DNA of 16,779 nt, taken from an uncultured Pseudomonadota bacterium (lineage in GTDB: Bacteria; Pseudomonadota; Gammaproteobacteria; Burkholderiales; Eutrophovitaceae). The first letter of the stretch is position 1. Every line of letters begins with the position of its first letter. The translations under genes and the position numbers were made by a program. Below the pieces are notes generated by a model, which worked only from the letters and a program-made list of their open reading frames with translations, did not search any database and had not been told where the DNA came from. Positions 1-6,839 of this stretch are shown piece by piece. Location of the stretch: the NCBI GenBank assembly GCA_937983055.1, contig CALJLA010000150.1, positions 1 through 16,779 on the forward strand, read 5' to 3'.

Positions 1-115
1 TTTCGGGCTGAGTCCTTTCGGATCATTGTGACATCCGCGGCAGCTTTCTTCCATGTGCCGCGCAGTGAAGTACGTCAGCACACGCCCCTCGTCCGCTTCT
101 TCAAAGTGCGAATAC
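1..115 (-). other. DUF3365-like CxxCH segment joined in frame to ApbE
   Basis: Residues 106-143 of the open ApbE frame match the distal part of DUF3365/Tll0287-like sensor domains, usually found on membrane-bound cyclases, kinases or chemoreceptors rather than on flavin transferases. The heme motif CRGCH lies at bases 42-28. The join falls near base 116, where the text PPAE could belong to either partner, so a short shared word may mark the breakpoint. The lower third-position GC agrees with a different origin. A join made during assembly and a genuine fusion both fit; the absence of the rest of ApbE favours the first. Confidence 0.6.
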
Positions 116-429
116 TCTGCCGGCGGGTCGGCCAGCCGGCCGTCGCGATTCAGCCGTGACAGCGCCGAGTCCGCCCGGTGCAGGCTGAAAACGTGCTCGA
201 GCCGCTGCACCTCGACAAAGCAGGCGTCGATCGCGGCGCGCGCAAAACCGGCGTCGGGGTGATAGAGCTGAATCTCGGCGTCCGCACCGAGCAGCACGCC
301 GGTGCGCCTGTGCGGTGTTGCGCGCGGCATGCCCAGGGCGGGCAGGGCGAGTCCGCCAGTGGCGGCCGCCGCGATGCGCAGGAAGCGCCGCCGCCCGGGT
401 TGCCGCGGTTGCGCGCGCGCGAGGCTCAT
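1..429 (-). CDS. apbE: FAD:protein FMN transferase (ApbE), partial, with an in-frame CxxCH segment at the window edge
   Basis: ApbE moves FMN from FAD onto a Thr/Ser of periplasmic flavoproteins. The 143 visible codons open with a twin-arginine leader (RRRFLRIAAA at about 13-22), then an ApbE-like N-terminus: LLGADAEIQLYHPD, AAIDACFVEVQRLEHVFSLH, and SALSRLNRDGRL. The ATG at 429 overlaps the stop of the PepSY gene as ATGA, so translation is coupled. From about residue 105 the protein stops resembling ApbE and reads YSHFEEADEGRVLTYFTARH, then MEESCRGCHNDPKG. I recognise this as the heme-binding segment of DUF3365 (Tll0287-like) sensor domains; the CxxCH is at residues 130-134. By hand count 88 of 103 codons before the change end in G or C, against 23 of 38 after it. 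The gene is cut by the window edge, so its true C-terminus is unknown. Confidence 0.8.
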   Translation of the reverse strand, partial: MSLARAQPRQPGRRRFLRIAAAATGGLALPALGMPRATPHRRTGVLLGADAEIQLYHPDAGFARAAIDACFVEVQRLEHVFSLHRADSALSRLNRDGRLADPPAEYSHFEEADEGRVLTYFTARHMEESCRGCHNDPKGLSPK

Positions 430-1256
430 CGCGGGTTTCTCCAGTCGTCGTCGATGCGCAGATAGGCGCGCACCCGCCGTCGCCGCTTCCACCAGAAGAC
501 GATGCCGGTGACCGCCATTGCGATGAAAGCCAGCGCGGCGGCATCCATCAGCCACGGTCCCCAGGCACCGAGCAGTCTGCCGCTGTGCAGGTCGAGCAGC
601 ACCCGCTCGGCAGTCAGCCCCGGTCCACGTTCGGCGCGGGCGAGCGCTTCGCCGAGCTCGGCAGGCGCAGCCTGCGGCTGCGACCATTGCGCGGCAGCCG
701 GCCCCGCCCGCCAGCCGAGCAGATCGCGGTCGGCGACGAATTCGCCGGCGCCGGTGGTCACCGCCAGCCGGCCGTCGCCGGTGTGCCCGACGCGCAGCAG
801 CGTGCCGGGCAGCGATTCGCTTCCAATGCGCTCGACAACCTCGCCCTGCGGCGACAGCAGCAGCAGCGCATCCGCGAAGGCGACCGCCATCAGGCCATCG
901 GACAGCACGGCGGTACCGGCGGGCGCGGCGTCGGTCGGTATCACCGGCTGAGCGTCGAGGTAAAGGCGCGTGCCGCTCCAGGCCACCCAGTGCTCGCCGG
1001 CGCGGAAGGCGAGCGGCGCCTGCACCGGCGGATAGCCGTACCAGCGCAGCAGCCAGTTGGCGGAAACCTCGGTCTGGTCGAGGCCCAGGCGATTGGCGTG
1101 GTTCAGCAGCAGGCCGGTCACCGCGAGCAGCAGCACCAGAAGTGCTGCGGCGATGCCCAGGCGGCGATGCCAGACGATCAGGCGCTGCAGTCCCGCGCGC
1201 GGCCGGCGCAGCCGTGTGTCGGCATCGAGCATCGGCGGCAGGCGTCCGTCGTTCAT
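426..1256 (-). CDS. PepSY-associated transmembrane protein of a flavin redox cassette
   Basis: This 276-residue inner-membrane protein has the PepSY_TM layout. A first helix at about 32-52 is bracketed by histidines (WHRRLG with H30, LLLNHANRL with H53). A periplasmic region of about 180 residues follows, then a second helix at about 240-260 ending in a basic cluster (FWWKRRRRVR). Members of this family sit in operons with FMN-binding proteins and ApbE and are proposed to move electrons between the membrane pool and periplasmic flavin. The flanking histidines could ligate heme, but that is inference. Its ATG overlaps the stop of the FMN-binding gene as ATGA, and its own stop overlaps the apbE start the same way, so the three genes form one translational unit. 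The large periplasmic part may instead act as a scaffold. Confidence 0.8.
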   Translation of the reverse strand: MNDGRLPPMLDADTRLRRPRAGLQRLIVWHRRLGIAAALLVLLLAVTGLLLNHANRLGLDQTEVSANWLLRWYGYPPVQAPLAFRAGEHWVAWSGTRLYLDAQPVIPTDAAPAGTAVLSDGLMAVAFADALLLLSPQGEVVERIGSESLPGTLLRVGHTGDGRLAVTTGAGEFVADRDLLGWRAGPAAAQWSQPQAAPAELGEALARAERGPGLTAERVLLDLHSGRLLGAWGPWLMDAAALAFIAMAVTGIVFWWKRRRRVRAYLRIDDDWRNPR

Positions 1257-1786
1257 CGTGCGGCCCTTTTCTCGCTCGCGACCTTGTCGTGCAGCAGCAG
1301 CGCGACCTGCGAAAGTTTGGTGAGCGCGCGCACCGACAGCGTGGCGCCGGAGATGCCGTTGATGTTGCGGTCGAGCTGATTGAGCTCGGTGAGGGTGGCG
1401 CCGCGAAACTGGTCGGTGAAGAACGGGTAGCGCACTTCCCAGCCGCGGCTCTCGCGGTAGATCAGCACGTCGATTCGGGCAATCGCGCCGTTGTCGACGA
1501 CAATGCCGGTGGTGATCGGCTCGGTCTTGCCGATCTCCTCGAGAATCCAGGCGGTTCGTGGGCCACGCGCCCAGTAGCGCAACCGCAGCGACCCGGCCGA
1601 GTGGCCGAGAATGCTTTCCACCTGCTTGCGGGTGTCGCCGGTGATCCAGAGCACCGCGGGTTCCGGCACCTTGCCTTCGAAGTTCTGGGCGAGGAATTTC
1701 TCCGGCGCAAGGTACACGTCGGCCGCCGGCGCCGGCATGCAGGCCAGCGACAAGAGCACGGCGAACAATGTGGACAGCGGTTTCAT
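1253..1786 (-). CDS. Periplasmic FMN-binding protein with SGAT flavinylation site
   Basis: This 177-residue protein has a Sec signal peptide (MKPLSTLFAVLLSLACMPAPA, cleavage near residue 21-22) and an FMN_bind domain related to RnfG and NqrC. Near the end, GISGATLSV carries the S-G-A-T motif; T149 is the expected acceptor of covalently linked FMN. The flavinylating enzyme, ApbE, is encoded two genes downstream, and the PepSY membrane protein lies between. The middle of the protein (VLWITGDTRKQVESILG, then TTGIVVDNGAIARIDVLIYR) has the family's alternating beta pattern. The start codon has only a weak ribosome site (CCGGA directly before it). An intrinsic terminator lies 16-60 bases upstream, so expression needs readthrough from the porin or a promoter I cannot identify. 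Confidence 0.88.
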   Translation of the reverse strand: MKPLSTLFAVLLSLACMPAPAADVYLAPEKFLAQNFEGKVPEPAVLWITGDTRKQVESILGHSAGSLRLRYWARGPRTAWILEEIGKTEPITTGIVVDNGAIARIDVLIYRESRGWEVRYPFFTDQFRGATLTELNQLDRNINGISGATLSVRALTKLSQVALLLHDKVASEKRAAR

Positions 1787-1803
1787 TCCGGCGTTGAACG
1801 TCC

Positions 1804-1837
1804 AAAAAACCGGGAGAGGGCGCCCGCCCCCTCCCGG
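1804..1837 (-). terminator. Intrinsic terminator after the porin gene
   Basis: Reading the minus strand, CCGGGAG pairs with CTCCCGG (bases 1837-1831 with 1816-1810). After one mismatch, three more G-C pairs surround a six-base loop. The stem is followed at once by six T residues (1809-1804). It starts 10 bases past the porin stop codon and ends before the FMN-binding gene. This is a textbook Rho-independent signal, and it would make porin transcripts more abundant than those of the three downstream flavin genes. Confidence 0.85.
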
Positions 1838-1846
1838 AGTTCGCGA

Positions 1847-3064
1847 TTAGAACATGAAGCCGACGCCCAGATTGACGCGGTTGTCCTCGGTCTGGTTGGA
1901 GGGCCGCTCCTCGAACTGGTAGTCCGCCTTCAGCACCACGCTCGGGTGCGGCAGGTAATTCAAGCCGACGGTGGTCTGCTTGTACTTGGAATCGACCGAA
2001 TCGCCGGCAGTGTTGTCCACCTCGGCGTAGCGCCCGAACACACCCAGCTCGCCCTCGCCCAGCGGGAAGAAATAGCCGGGCTCGATGTAGTAGCCGTACT
2101 GCTCGTCGCGGCCAAGGGCCTTGGGGCCGGCGCCGCCCAGATCCCAGCGCGCATACAACGCACGCAGCGACCACGGTCCGCGCCGGATATTGGCGTGCGC
2201 TTCCAGCAGCGTGGCGTTGACGTTCTCCGCGTTCTGGGTGATGTCGTCCTGGTACTGCGCCGACACGGCCAGTTCCACGCCCGGCATGCCGGTCCACTTG
2301 AGGCGGCCGGTCACTGCGCCGTCCTCGGCGATCGCTTCGGCGACCTTCTGGCGTCCGCCGCGGATGGTGTAAGTGGTGGGGTCGACATTAAGACCGGAGT
2401 GAACCGCGAGGTCGGCGCTGAAGCCGCGGCCGAAGGTGGCATGGCCTGATACGCCGCCCTCCCACCAGGTGGTGGGAATAATGGCGTTCTCGACGATATT
2501 GCGCTCGACACCGAAGAATGTATTCGGCTCGTGGGTTTCGTTAAGAATGCCGATCGGCAGCAGGAACAGACCGGCACGGGCGCGGGTGCGCTCGGTCAGG
2601 TCGAACTCGATGTAGGCCTGTTCCAGCTCGACCTCGCCGGGGGCGCCATCGCCGGCCAGCGAGTGCTCCAGTTCGATCTCGCTTTGCAGCCGGATGCGGT
2701 CGCTGAACTGATGGCCGATGTAGAGCACGAAGCGGTGATAGTCGATCTCGTCGGCATTGCCGCCGTTGTAGTGCATCTCGCCGTAGCCGCCGAGCGAAGT
2801 ACGCTTCCACCAGCCCTCGACCATGCCGCCCTCGGCGCCCTTGGCGGCGACCTCCTCGACCCGCTCGCCGGTCGCCTCCACCTTCTCGTCGGTCTCGGAA
2901 AGCTTCGACTTGAGGCTTTCGATTTCCTTTTGCTGCTGCTGGATGATGCGCCACATCTCCTGCGCGCTGGGTTGCGTTTCCTGTGCGGCTGCGCTGGCGG
3001 CCGCCAGAAGGGCGGCCGCCAGCGCGGTGAGACGCCATGGCGCCCGTCCATTGATCGGTTTCAT
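1847..3064 (-). CDS. Outer-membrane porin, phosphate-selective porin O/P type
   Basis: The 405-residue product has a Sec signal peptide (RLTALAAALLAAASAAA, cleavage near residue 27). A periplasmic coiled coil follows at about 34-75 (IIQQQQKEIESLKSKLSETD), then a beta-barrel of alternating strands ending GVGFMF, the terminal Phe typical of outer-membrane proteins. The barrel motifs (GGYGEMHYN, FVLYIGHQFSDRIRLQSEIE, PIGILNETHEPNTFFGVERN) resemble the Porin O/P family, whose members pass anions or other small solutes; the substrate here is unknown. I chose the ATG at 3064 because AAGGGG lies eight bases upstream and the signal peptide then has normal length; an upstream ATG at 3091 would add nine residues. 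The gene precedes the flavin cassette on the same strand, and a terminator lies between them. It may let the cassette's substrate or electron acceptor into the periplasm, but that is inference. Confidence 0.85.
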   Translation of the reverse strand: MKPINGRAPWRLTALAAALLAAASAAAQETQPSAQEMWRIIQQQQKEIESLKSKLSETDEKVEATGERVEEVAAKGAEGGMVEGWWKRTSLGGYGEMHYNGGNADEIDYHRFVLYIGHQFSDRIRLQSEIELEHSLAGDGAPGEVELEQAYIEFDLTERTRARAGLFLLPIGILNETHEPNTFFGVERNIVENAIIPTTWWEGGVSGHATFGRGFSADLAVHSGLNVDPTTYTIRGGRQKVAEAIAEDGAVTGRLKWTGMPGVELAVSAQYQDDITQNAENVNATLLEAHANIRRGPWSLRALYARWDLGGAGPKALGRDEQYGYYIEPGYFFPLGEGELGVFGRYAEVDNTAGDSVDSKYKQTTVGLNYLPHPSVVLKADYQFEERPSNQTEDNRVNLGVGFMF

Positions 3065-3094
3065 CAGATATCCCCTTTTGTTGGTTTGCACCTG

Positions 3095-3122
3095 CCTTGG
3101 GCGAGCGCGCTGCCCGCCAAGG
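3095..3122 (-). promoter_or_regulatory. Hairpin in the porin mRNA leader
   Basis: The arms CCTTGG and CCAAGG (bases 3095-3100 and 3117-3122) enclose a GC-rich inner palindrome around AGCGCGCT. They form a long imperfect hairpin about 30 bases before the porin start codon. It would lie in the untranslated leader if transcription starts near 3145. It has no T run, so it is not a terminator on either strand; mRNA stability or translation control is possible but unproven. Confidence 0.4.
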
Positions 3123-3151
3123 ACCGGGCAGCGACGTTTGCCGCGGGAAAG

Positions 3152-3157
3152 AGTATA
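3152..3157 (-). promoter_or_regulatory. Candidate -10 box for the porin gene
   Basis: TATACT on the minus strand matches five of six bases of the sigma-70 -10 consensus. It sits in the only AT-rich patch (about 3150-3175) of a 297-base gap between the J-like gene and the porin. No good -35 hexamer is seen at 16-19 bases. The patch includes CATTATTAATAG, which faintly resembles a Fur-type operator, but the match is too poor to call. The rest of the gap (3180-3361) shows nothing I can name. Confidence 0.35.
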
Positions 3158-3361
3158 TCGCTATTAATAATGCGGATGAGAAGAGTTCGTATTTGAGAAA
3201 GGGGCGAGGAACAGGGCGCAGCGCCATGGATGCCCCTGGAAGCGGCGCTCCGGGCCACCGCTCTGACCCAGAGCAATGAGACAAGCCGGACTACGAGAGA
3301 TCGCTAAATCAGAATGTTACGAGTATGCAGGCACTCGCTTTAGGGTTTGCGCCCAGCCTGC

Positions 3362-4060
3362 CTAACGGTTGCAGACCAGTCTCTGGCCTTCGCCGCCGGT
3401 GTTGAGCACCAGTTTGCGTCCGCTCAATTCCTCGATCCGAAGGCGGCTGGTCTTCTCCGCATCGATCACGGTCACTGCGTCCGGCCCCGCGGTGTACTTC
3501 AGCTCGCGCGAGGGGCTGCCGGTCATGTCGATGGCCAGCGAGCCGTCGGCCTGAAAGCCGTAATGGCTGGTGCGCCCCGAGACCGGATCGAAGCACGACC
3601 AGTCGCCCACAATCGGATGCGCCTGCGCCGGTTCCGCCGCGGTCGCGGGGTCGGCATCCGGGCTTGCATCGAGCGGAGTGTCGGAGATGTCGGCGTCGGG
3701 CCCCGGGGCGGGCGATTCGACCACGTCCGGCGGCAGCTCCGGCGGCTGCCGCCCCCACCAAAGCGCCAGCACGACCAGCACCACTGCCGCGGCGATCCAC
3801 CTGCCCCAGGTATGCACGAAGGACGGCGCGGTCTCGCGTGACTGCGGCTCGCCCGGCGCTGCGCCGCCTGTCAGAGAGGCGTCATAGGCCGCCCGTTGCT
3901 GGGTATCGGACAGGACGTCGCGCGCCTGGCGCAGGATGGCTTTCTGGTTCAGGTCGGCGTTCTCGCCAAGGGCCTGCAGGTGCCGCTCGTACGCCGAGGT
4001 GATTTCCTGCGTCGAGGCGCCCGGCTCGAGCCCGAGAATCTGATACAGCGTCTGCTTCAT
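3362..4060 (-). CDS. Membrane protein with degenerate J domain and C-terminal beta domain
   Basis: The 232-residue product begins with a J-like domain (YQILGLEPGASTQEITSAYE, then ARDVLSDTQQRAAYDASL, residues 4-62). Where helix II should lead into His-Pro-Asp there is HLQALGENADLNQK, so the HPD needed to stimulate Hsp70 ATPase is missing. One transmembrane helix follows (88-103, IAAAVVLVVLALWW), then an acidic Ala/Pro-rich linker to about 148. The C-terminal domain (149-232) opens with VGDWSCFDPVSG and ends RLVCNR; C156 and C230 could form a disulfide. With one helix the J-like part would be cytoplasmic and the C-terminal domain periplasmic. The beta pattern (GFQADGSLAIDMTG, RLRIEELSGRKLVLN) is lipocalin-like, and I do not know its ligand. 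It lies 90 bases downstream of dctM on the same strand but need not share its function. Confidence 0.75.
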   Translation of the reverse strand: MKQTLYQILGLEPGASTQEITSAYERHLQALGENADLNQKAILRQARDVLSDTQQRAAYDASLTGGAAPGEPQSRETAPSFVHTWGRWIAAAVVLVVLALWWGRQPPELPPDVVESPAPGPDADISDTPLDASPDADPATAAEPAQAHPIVGDWSCFDPVSGRTSHYGFQADGSLAIDMTGSPSRELKYTAGPDAVTVIDAEKTSRLRIEELSGRKLVLNTGGEGQRLVCNR

Positions 4061-4095
4061 CGCGGCCCTCGCACGGTCGCACGGCAGTCGATTTC

Positions 4096-4124
4096 AATCT
4101 GCCATCGCCGCCGGCCTGCGTCAA
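4096..4124 (-). promoter_or_regulatory. Possible promoter for the J-like gene
   Basis: In the gap after dctM the minus strand carries TTGACG (4124-4119), which matches five of six -35 bases. A 17-base spacer and a poor -10, CAGATT (4101-4096), follow. If real, it would transcribe the J-like gene separately from the TRAP operon. The weak -10 keeps this tentative. Confidence 0.3.
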
Positions 4125-4150
4125 CGCATATCCCCGACGCCGGCGCAGCG

Positions 4151-5473
4151 CTAGAACACCCGGTGGACCAGGTACAGGCTCAGTGCAGGCAGCAGGAACA
4201 GCAGCGCGATGCGCACCGCGTCGGAGAGCAGGAACGGCACGATGCCGCGATAGGTTTCCACCAGCGGCACGTCCCTGGCGAGGCTGTTGATGACATAAAC
4301 GTTGAGTCCCACCGGCGGCGAGATCAGGCCGATCTCCACCACGGTGAGCATGAGTATTCCGAACCAGATCGCCTTGTCGGTCGCCTCCAGGCCCCACAGA
4401 TCCAGCCCCATCACCGTCGGAAAGATCACCGGGATGGTCAAGATGATCAGCGACAGCTCGTCCATGAAGAAGCCCATGACGATGTAGAAGCCGAGAATGC
4501 AGGTCAGGATCAGCAGCGGCGGCCAGCCGAGCCCGCCCACCGATTCGGCGAGCTGGGCCGGCATCTGCGACAGGGCGAGCGCCGAGTTCAGCATGTCGGC
4601 CCCGAGGAAGATGAAGAAGATCATGCCGGTGGTGATTGCGGTGCCCAGCAGGCTGCGGCCGATGCCTGCCCAGCCGAGTTCACGCTTGGCCAGCGCCGCG
4701 ACGAAGGTGGCACCGGCGCCCACCGCCGCGCCCTCGGTTGGAGTGAAGATGCCGGCATAGATGCCACCGAGCACGATCACGAAGATCGCCACGATCGGCC
4801 AGATATCCGCCACCGCGCGCAGCCGCTCGCGCGCGGTGGTACGGGAATGTTCCGGCCCTTCCCGCGGATTGAGCCGAGTGTAGATCGCGACCGCCGCGCA
4901 GTAGCCCGCGGTGGCGATCAGGCCGGGAATCAGCGCGGCGAGGAACAGCTTGGCGATGTTCTGCTCGGCGAGAATCGCGTATACCACCAGCGGCACGGAA
5001 GGCGGGATGAGAATGCCGAGCGTGCCGCCGGCGGCAAGCGTGCCCGTGGTAAGCCGTCCCGAATAGCCGAAACGCCGCATTTCCGGCATTGCCACCTGCG
5101 CCATTGTCGCCGCCGTGGCCACCGACGAGCCGCACACCGAGCCGAACATCGCGCAGGCGATCACCGAGGCCATCGCCATGCCGCCGCGCAGATGCCCGAC
5201 CAGCGAATTTGCCGCGCGAAACAGCGCGCGCGACAACCCGCCCTGGGTGGCGAACTGCCCCATCAGAATGAACAGCGGGATCACCGACAGGTCGTAGACC
5301 GAGAAGCGCGCGAACGCATGGCCTTTCAGATGGCTGAGCAGCGCGTCCTCGCCGGCCATCAGCCAGAACGCCACCGCGCCGGGCAGAAACATCGCCACCG
5401 AGATCGGCACGCGCAGCGCCATCAGCGCGATCATCGCGGCAAACAGCGTCAACCCGATCTGGATGCTGCTCAT
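4151..5473 (-). CDS. dctM: TRAP transporter large membrane subunit (DctM family)
   Basis: This 440-residue protein is hydrophobic throughout and fits the roughly 12-helix DctM subunit, which carries a solute across the inner membrane with a sodium gradient. Diagnostic text includes ALRVPISVAMFLPG near the start, IPLFILMGQFATQGGLSRAL, FGSVCGSSVATAATM, and the family hallmark GGTLGILIPPSVPLVVYAIL. A second half holds IFTPTEGAAVGAGATFVAA and ISPPVGLNVYVIN. The ATG at 5473 overlaps the dctQ stop as ATGA, which fixes the start; the open frame reaches further upstream only as a shadow of dctQ. It is the last gene of the five-gene transport and dioxygenase operon. Length and motifs look intact. Confidence 0.95.
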   Translation of the reverse strand: MSSIQIGLTLFAAMIALMALRVPISVAMFLPGAVAFWLMAGEDALLSHLKGHAFARFSVYDLSVIPLFILMGQFATQGGLSRALFRAANSLVGHLRGGMAMASVIACAMFGSVCGSSVATAATMAQVAMPEMRRFGYSGRLTTGTLAAGGTLGILIPPSVPLVVYAILAEQNIAKLFLAALIPGLIATAGYCAAVAIYTRLNPREGPEHSRTTARERLRAVADIWPIVAIFVIVLGGIYAGIFTPTEGAAVGAGATFVAALAKRELGWAGIGRSLLGTAITTGMIFFIFLGADMLNSALALSQMPAQLAESVGGLGWPPLLILTCILGFYIVMGFFMDELSLIILTIPVIFPTVMGLDLWGLEATDKAIWFGILMLTVVEIGLISPPVGLNVYVINSLARDVPLVETYRGIVPFLLSDAVRIALLFLLPALSLYLVHRVF

Positions 5474-5991
5474 GCGCGCCCACCCTGCCAGGCCTGCCAC
5501 GCGCCATGCAAGGCCACTAGCGCGGTCATCGCGAGTCCGGGCGTCATCAGGGCATAGCTCCACCAGATCGGGAAACCGAGAATCATGGTTTCTTCGCCGG
5601 TGTCGAACGCCGAAGCCGCGCCGGCGGCGGTGCGCCACGCCACCAATCCCATCACGGCGGCGACCAGCAGGCAACCGAGCGCGTCCAGCCGTTTGCGGGT
5701 GCGCGCCGCGGTGCGCGCGGTAAAGAAATCGACGATGATGTTGCCGCCGTGCAGCTGGCACCAGGGCAGGAACGCGGCCACGCACACCGCCAGTCCCACC
5801 TGCACCAGCTCGAAATCGCCGAGAATCGGCTCATGGCCGAGCGCGCGGGCGGCGATGCTCCAGCAGGTCATGCCTGCCATCGCCACCAGCACCAACCCAC
5901 CGAACAGCGCCGACAGCATCGCCAGCCGGTCGACGACGCGCGCGAGCGTGCCGGGTGCGATGTGTGGCGGATTCGAATTGGCAGGTTCCAT
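5470..5991 (-). CDS. dctQ: TRAP transporter small membrane subunit (DctQ family)
   Basis: The 173-residue product has the four predicted helices of a DctQ subunit (about 24-44, 61-79, 104-120 and 146-164). It also has the family motifs: an acidic GDFELVQ between helices one and two, CQLHGGNIIVDFF after helix two, and GFPIWWSYAL before helix four. DctQ pairs with DctM to form the membrane complex that accepts solute from the binding protein. Its ATG shares one base with the dioxygenase stop (TGATG), and its stop overlaps dctM, so stoichiometry is probably set by translational coupling. It lies between the dioxygenase and dctM in place of the usual P-Q-M order. Confidence 0.93.
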   Translation of the reverse strand: MEPANSNPPHIAPGTLARVVDRLAMLSALFGGLVLVAMAGMTCWSIAARALGHEPILGDFELVQVGLAVCVAAFLPWCQLHGGNIIVDFFTARTAARTRKRLDALGCLLVAAVMGLVAWRTAAGAASAFDTGEETMILGFPIWWSYALMTPGLAMTALVALHGAWQAWQGGRA

Positions 5992-6839
5992 CAGTCGAGC
6001 TTCGAGAGCACCGGGTCGGGCGCCAGGATAAGGTTGGCGTTGCCGCTGCCGGAAGATTGCGCATACCCGCCGAACTGGCGCCCGCGCAGCGCGGCGCCGT
6101 CGGCGATCAGGGCGCCGGCTGCGCCGAGCATGGTGGCGAGCGCTCGCCCGCCCATTTCCACCACCGCGCTGCGCGCGTAAGCGGGCAGGCCGGACTGCAT
6201 GCCCGCCACGTCGCCGGCCAGCAGGCGTTCAATCACGCGGGCATCCGATTGCTGGCGCTCGGGCGTCGGCGGGTTTTCCCTCCCGCGCACCAGGGCGTGC
6301 GACAGCGCGCTGCTCGCCAGCACTACTGCCGTGCGGCCGAGGCGCTTCGCCACCGCATGGATCGCCTCGCCAGCGCGCCGGCATTCGTCGAGATCCGCCA
6401 TCAGCACCACCGGCACGCCGACCACCGCCACCTCGGCCCGCGGATCGAGATGCGACAGCGGCACAAAGGTGCCGTAGTCCCAGGTGTAGTGCGGCGACGC
6501 GTTACGCGCGGCCGGCAATCCTGCCGCCTGCCAGGCGGCCACCAGCGCCTCGCCGAAACCGGCGTCGCCGTCGTAGCGGTAGGGCATGCCGGGAATCAGG
6601 TCGGGCGCCTCGTCGGCGACGCACACGCCTTCATGCTGCGCCTGGCAGGTGGCGAACCAGTTGAAGGTCGACACCCAATGGGTCGAGATCACCACCCAAA
6701 GGTCGGGCTTCAGGCGGCGCAGCCGCTGGCCGAGCGCCTGTTCGCCCTCGACCAGGGTGTGCTGGAACGCCGGCGTGATTTCCGCGCGCGCCAGCGTGGG
6801 CACATGGGCGACGATGCCGGCGGCGAGCACGCCAGTCAT
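5991..6839 (-). CDS. Class III extradiol ring-cleavage dioxygenase, LigB-type catalytic subunit
   Basis: The 282-residue protein belongs to the LigB family, non-heme iron enzymes that open catechol-type rings next to the hydroxyls. Expected metal and acid-base residues are visible: H12 (GIVAHVPTLAR), H54 (ISTHWVSTF) and H181 (ALSHALVRG). H117, D121 and H130 lie in the block HYTWDYGTFVPLSHLDP. E228 (VVEMGG) is a candidate third iron ligand. No separate LigA small subunit is encoded nearby, so it may work alone like the homoprotocatechuate 2,3-dioxygenase branch. It starts inside the stop of the second solute-binding gene (ATGA) and ends inside the dctQ start (TGATG). Being in the middle of a TRAP operon, it probably acts on the imported compound. 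There is no signal peptide, so it is cytoplasmic. The substrate cannot be read from the sequence. Confidence 0.9.
   Translation of the reverse strand: MTGVLAAGIVAHVPTLARAEITPAFQHTLVEGEQALGQRLRRLKPDLWVVISTHWVSTFNWFATCQAQHEGVCVADEAPDLIPGMPYRYDGDAGFGEALVAAWQAAGLPAARNASPHYTWDYGTFVPLSHLDPRAEVAVVGVPVVLMADLDECRRAGEAIHAVAKRLGRTAVVLASSALSHALVRGRENPPTPERQQSDARVIERLLAGDVAGMQSGLPAYARSAVVEMGGRALATMLGAAGALIADGAALRGRQFGGYAQSSGSGNANLILAPDPVLSKLD

Noticed and set aside
426..2297. A 623-codon minus-strand frame covering the PepSY gene and more.
   Set aside because: Only its last 276 codons are the PepSY protein. The upstream part overlaps the FMN-binding and porin genes in another frame; the ATGA overlap at 1256 fixes the true start.
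1142..2449. A 435-codon plus-strand frame opposite the porin and FMN-binding genes.
   Set aside because: It crosses two real genes and the intrinsic terminator between them, and its composition is that of an antisense shadow.
3158..3175. A Fur box in the AT-rich patch upstream of the porin.
   Set aside because: Only one hexamer of the expected repeated pattern fits well; too weak to report as a site.
3896..5557. A 553-codon plus-strand open frame opposite dctM and dctQ.
   Set aside because: It is antisense to two clear TRAP genes, rich in His, Arg, Gln and Asp in the manner of reversed GC-rich genes, and matches no family.
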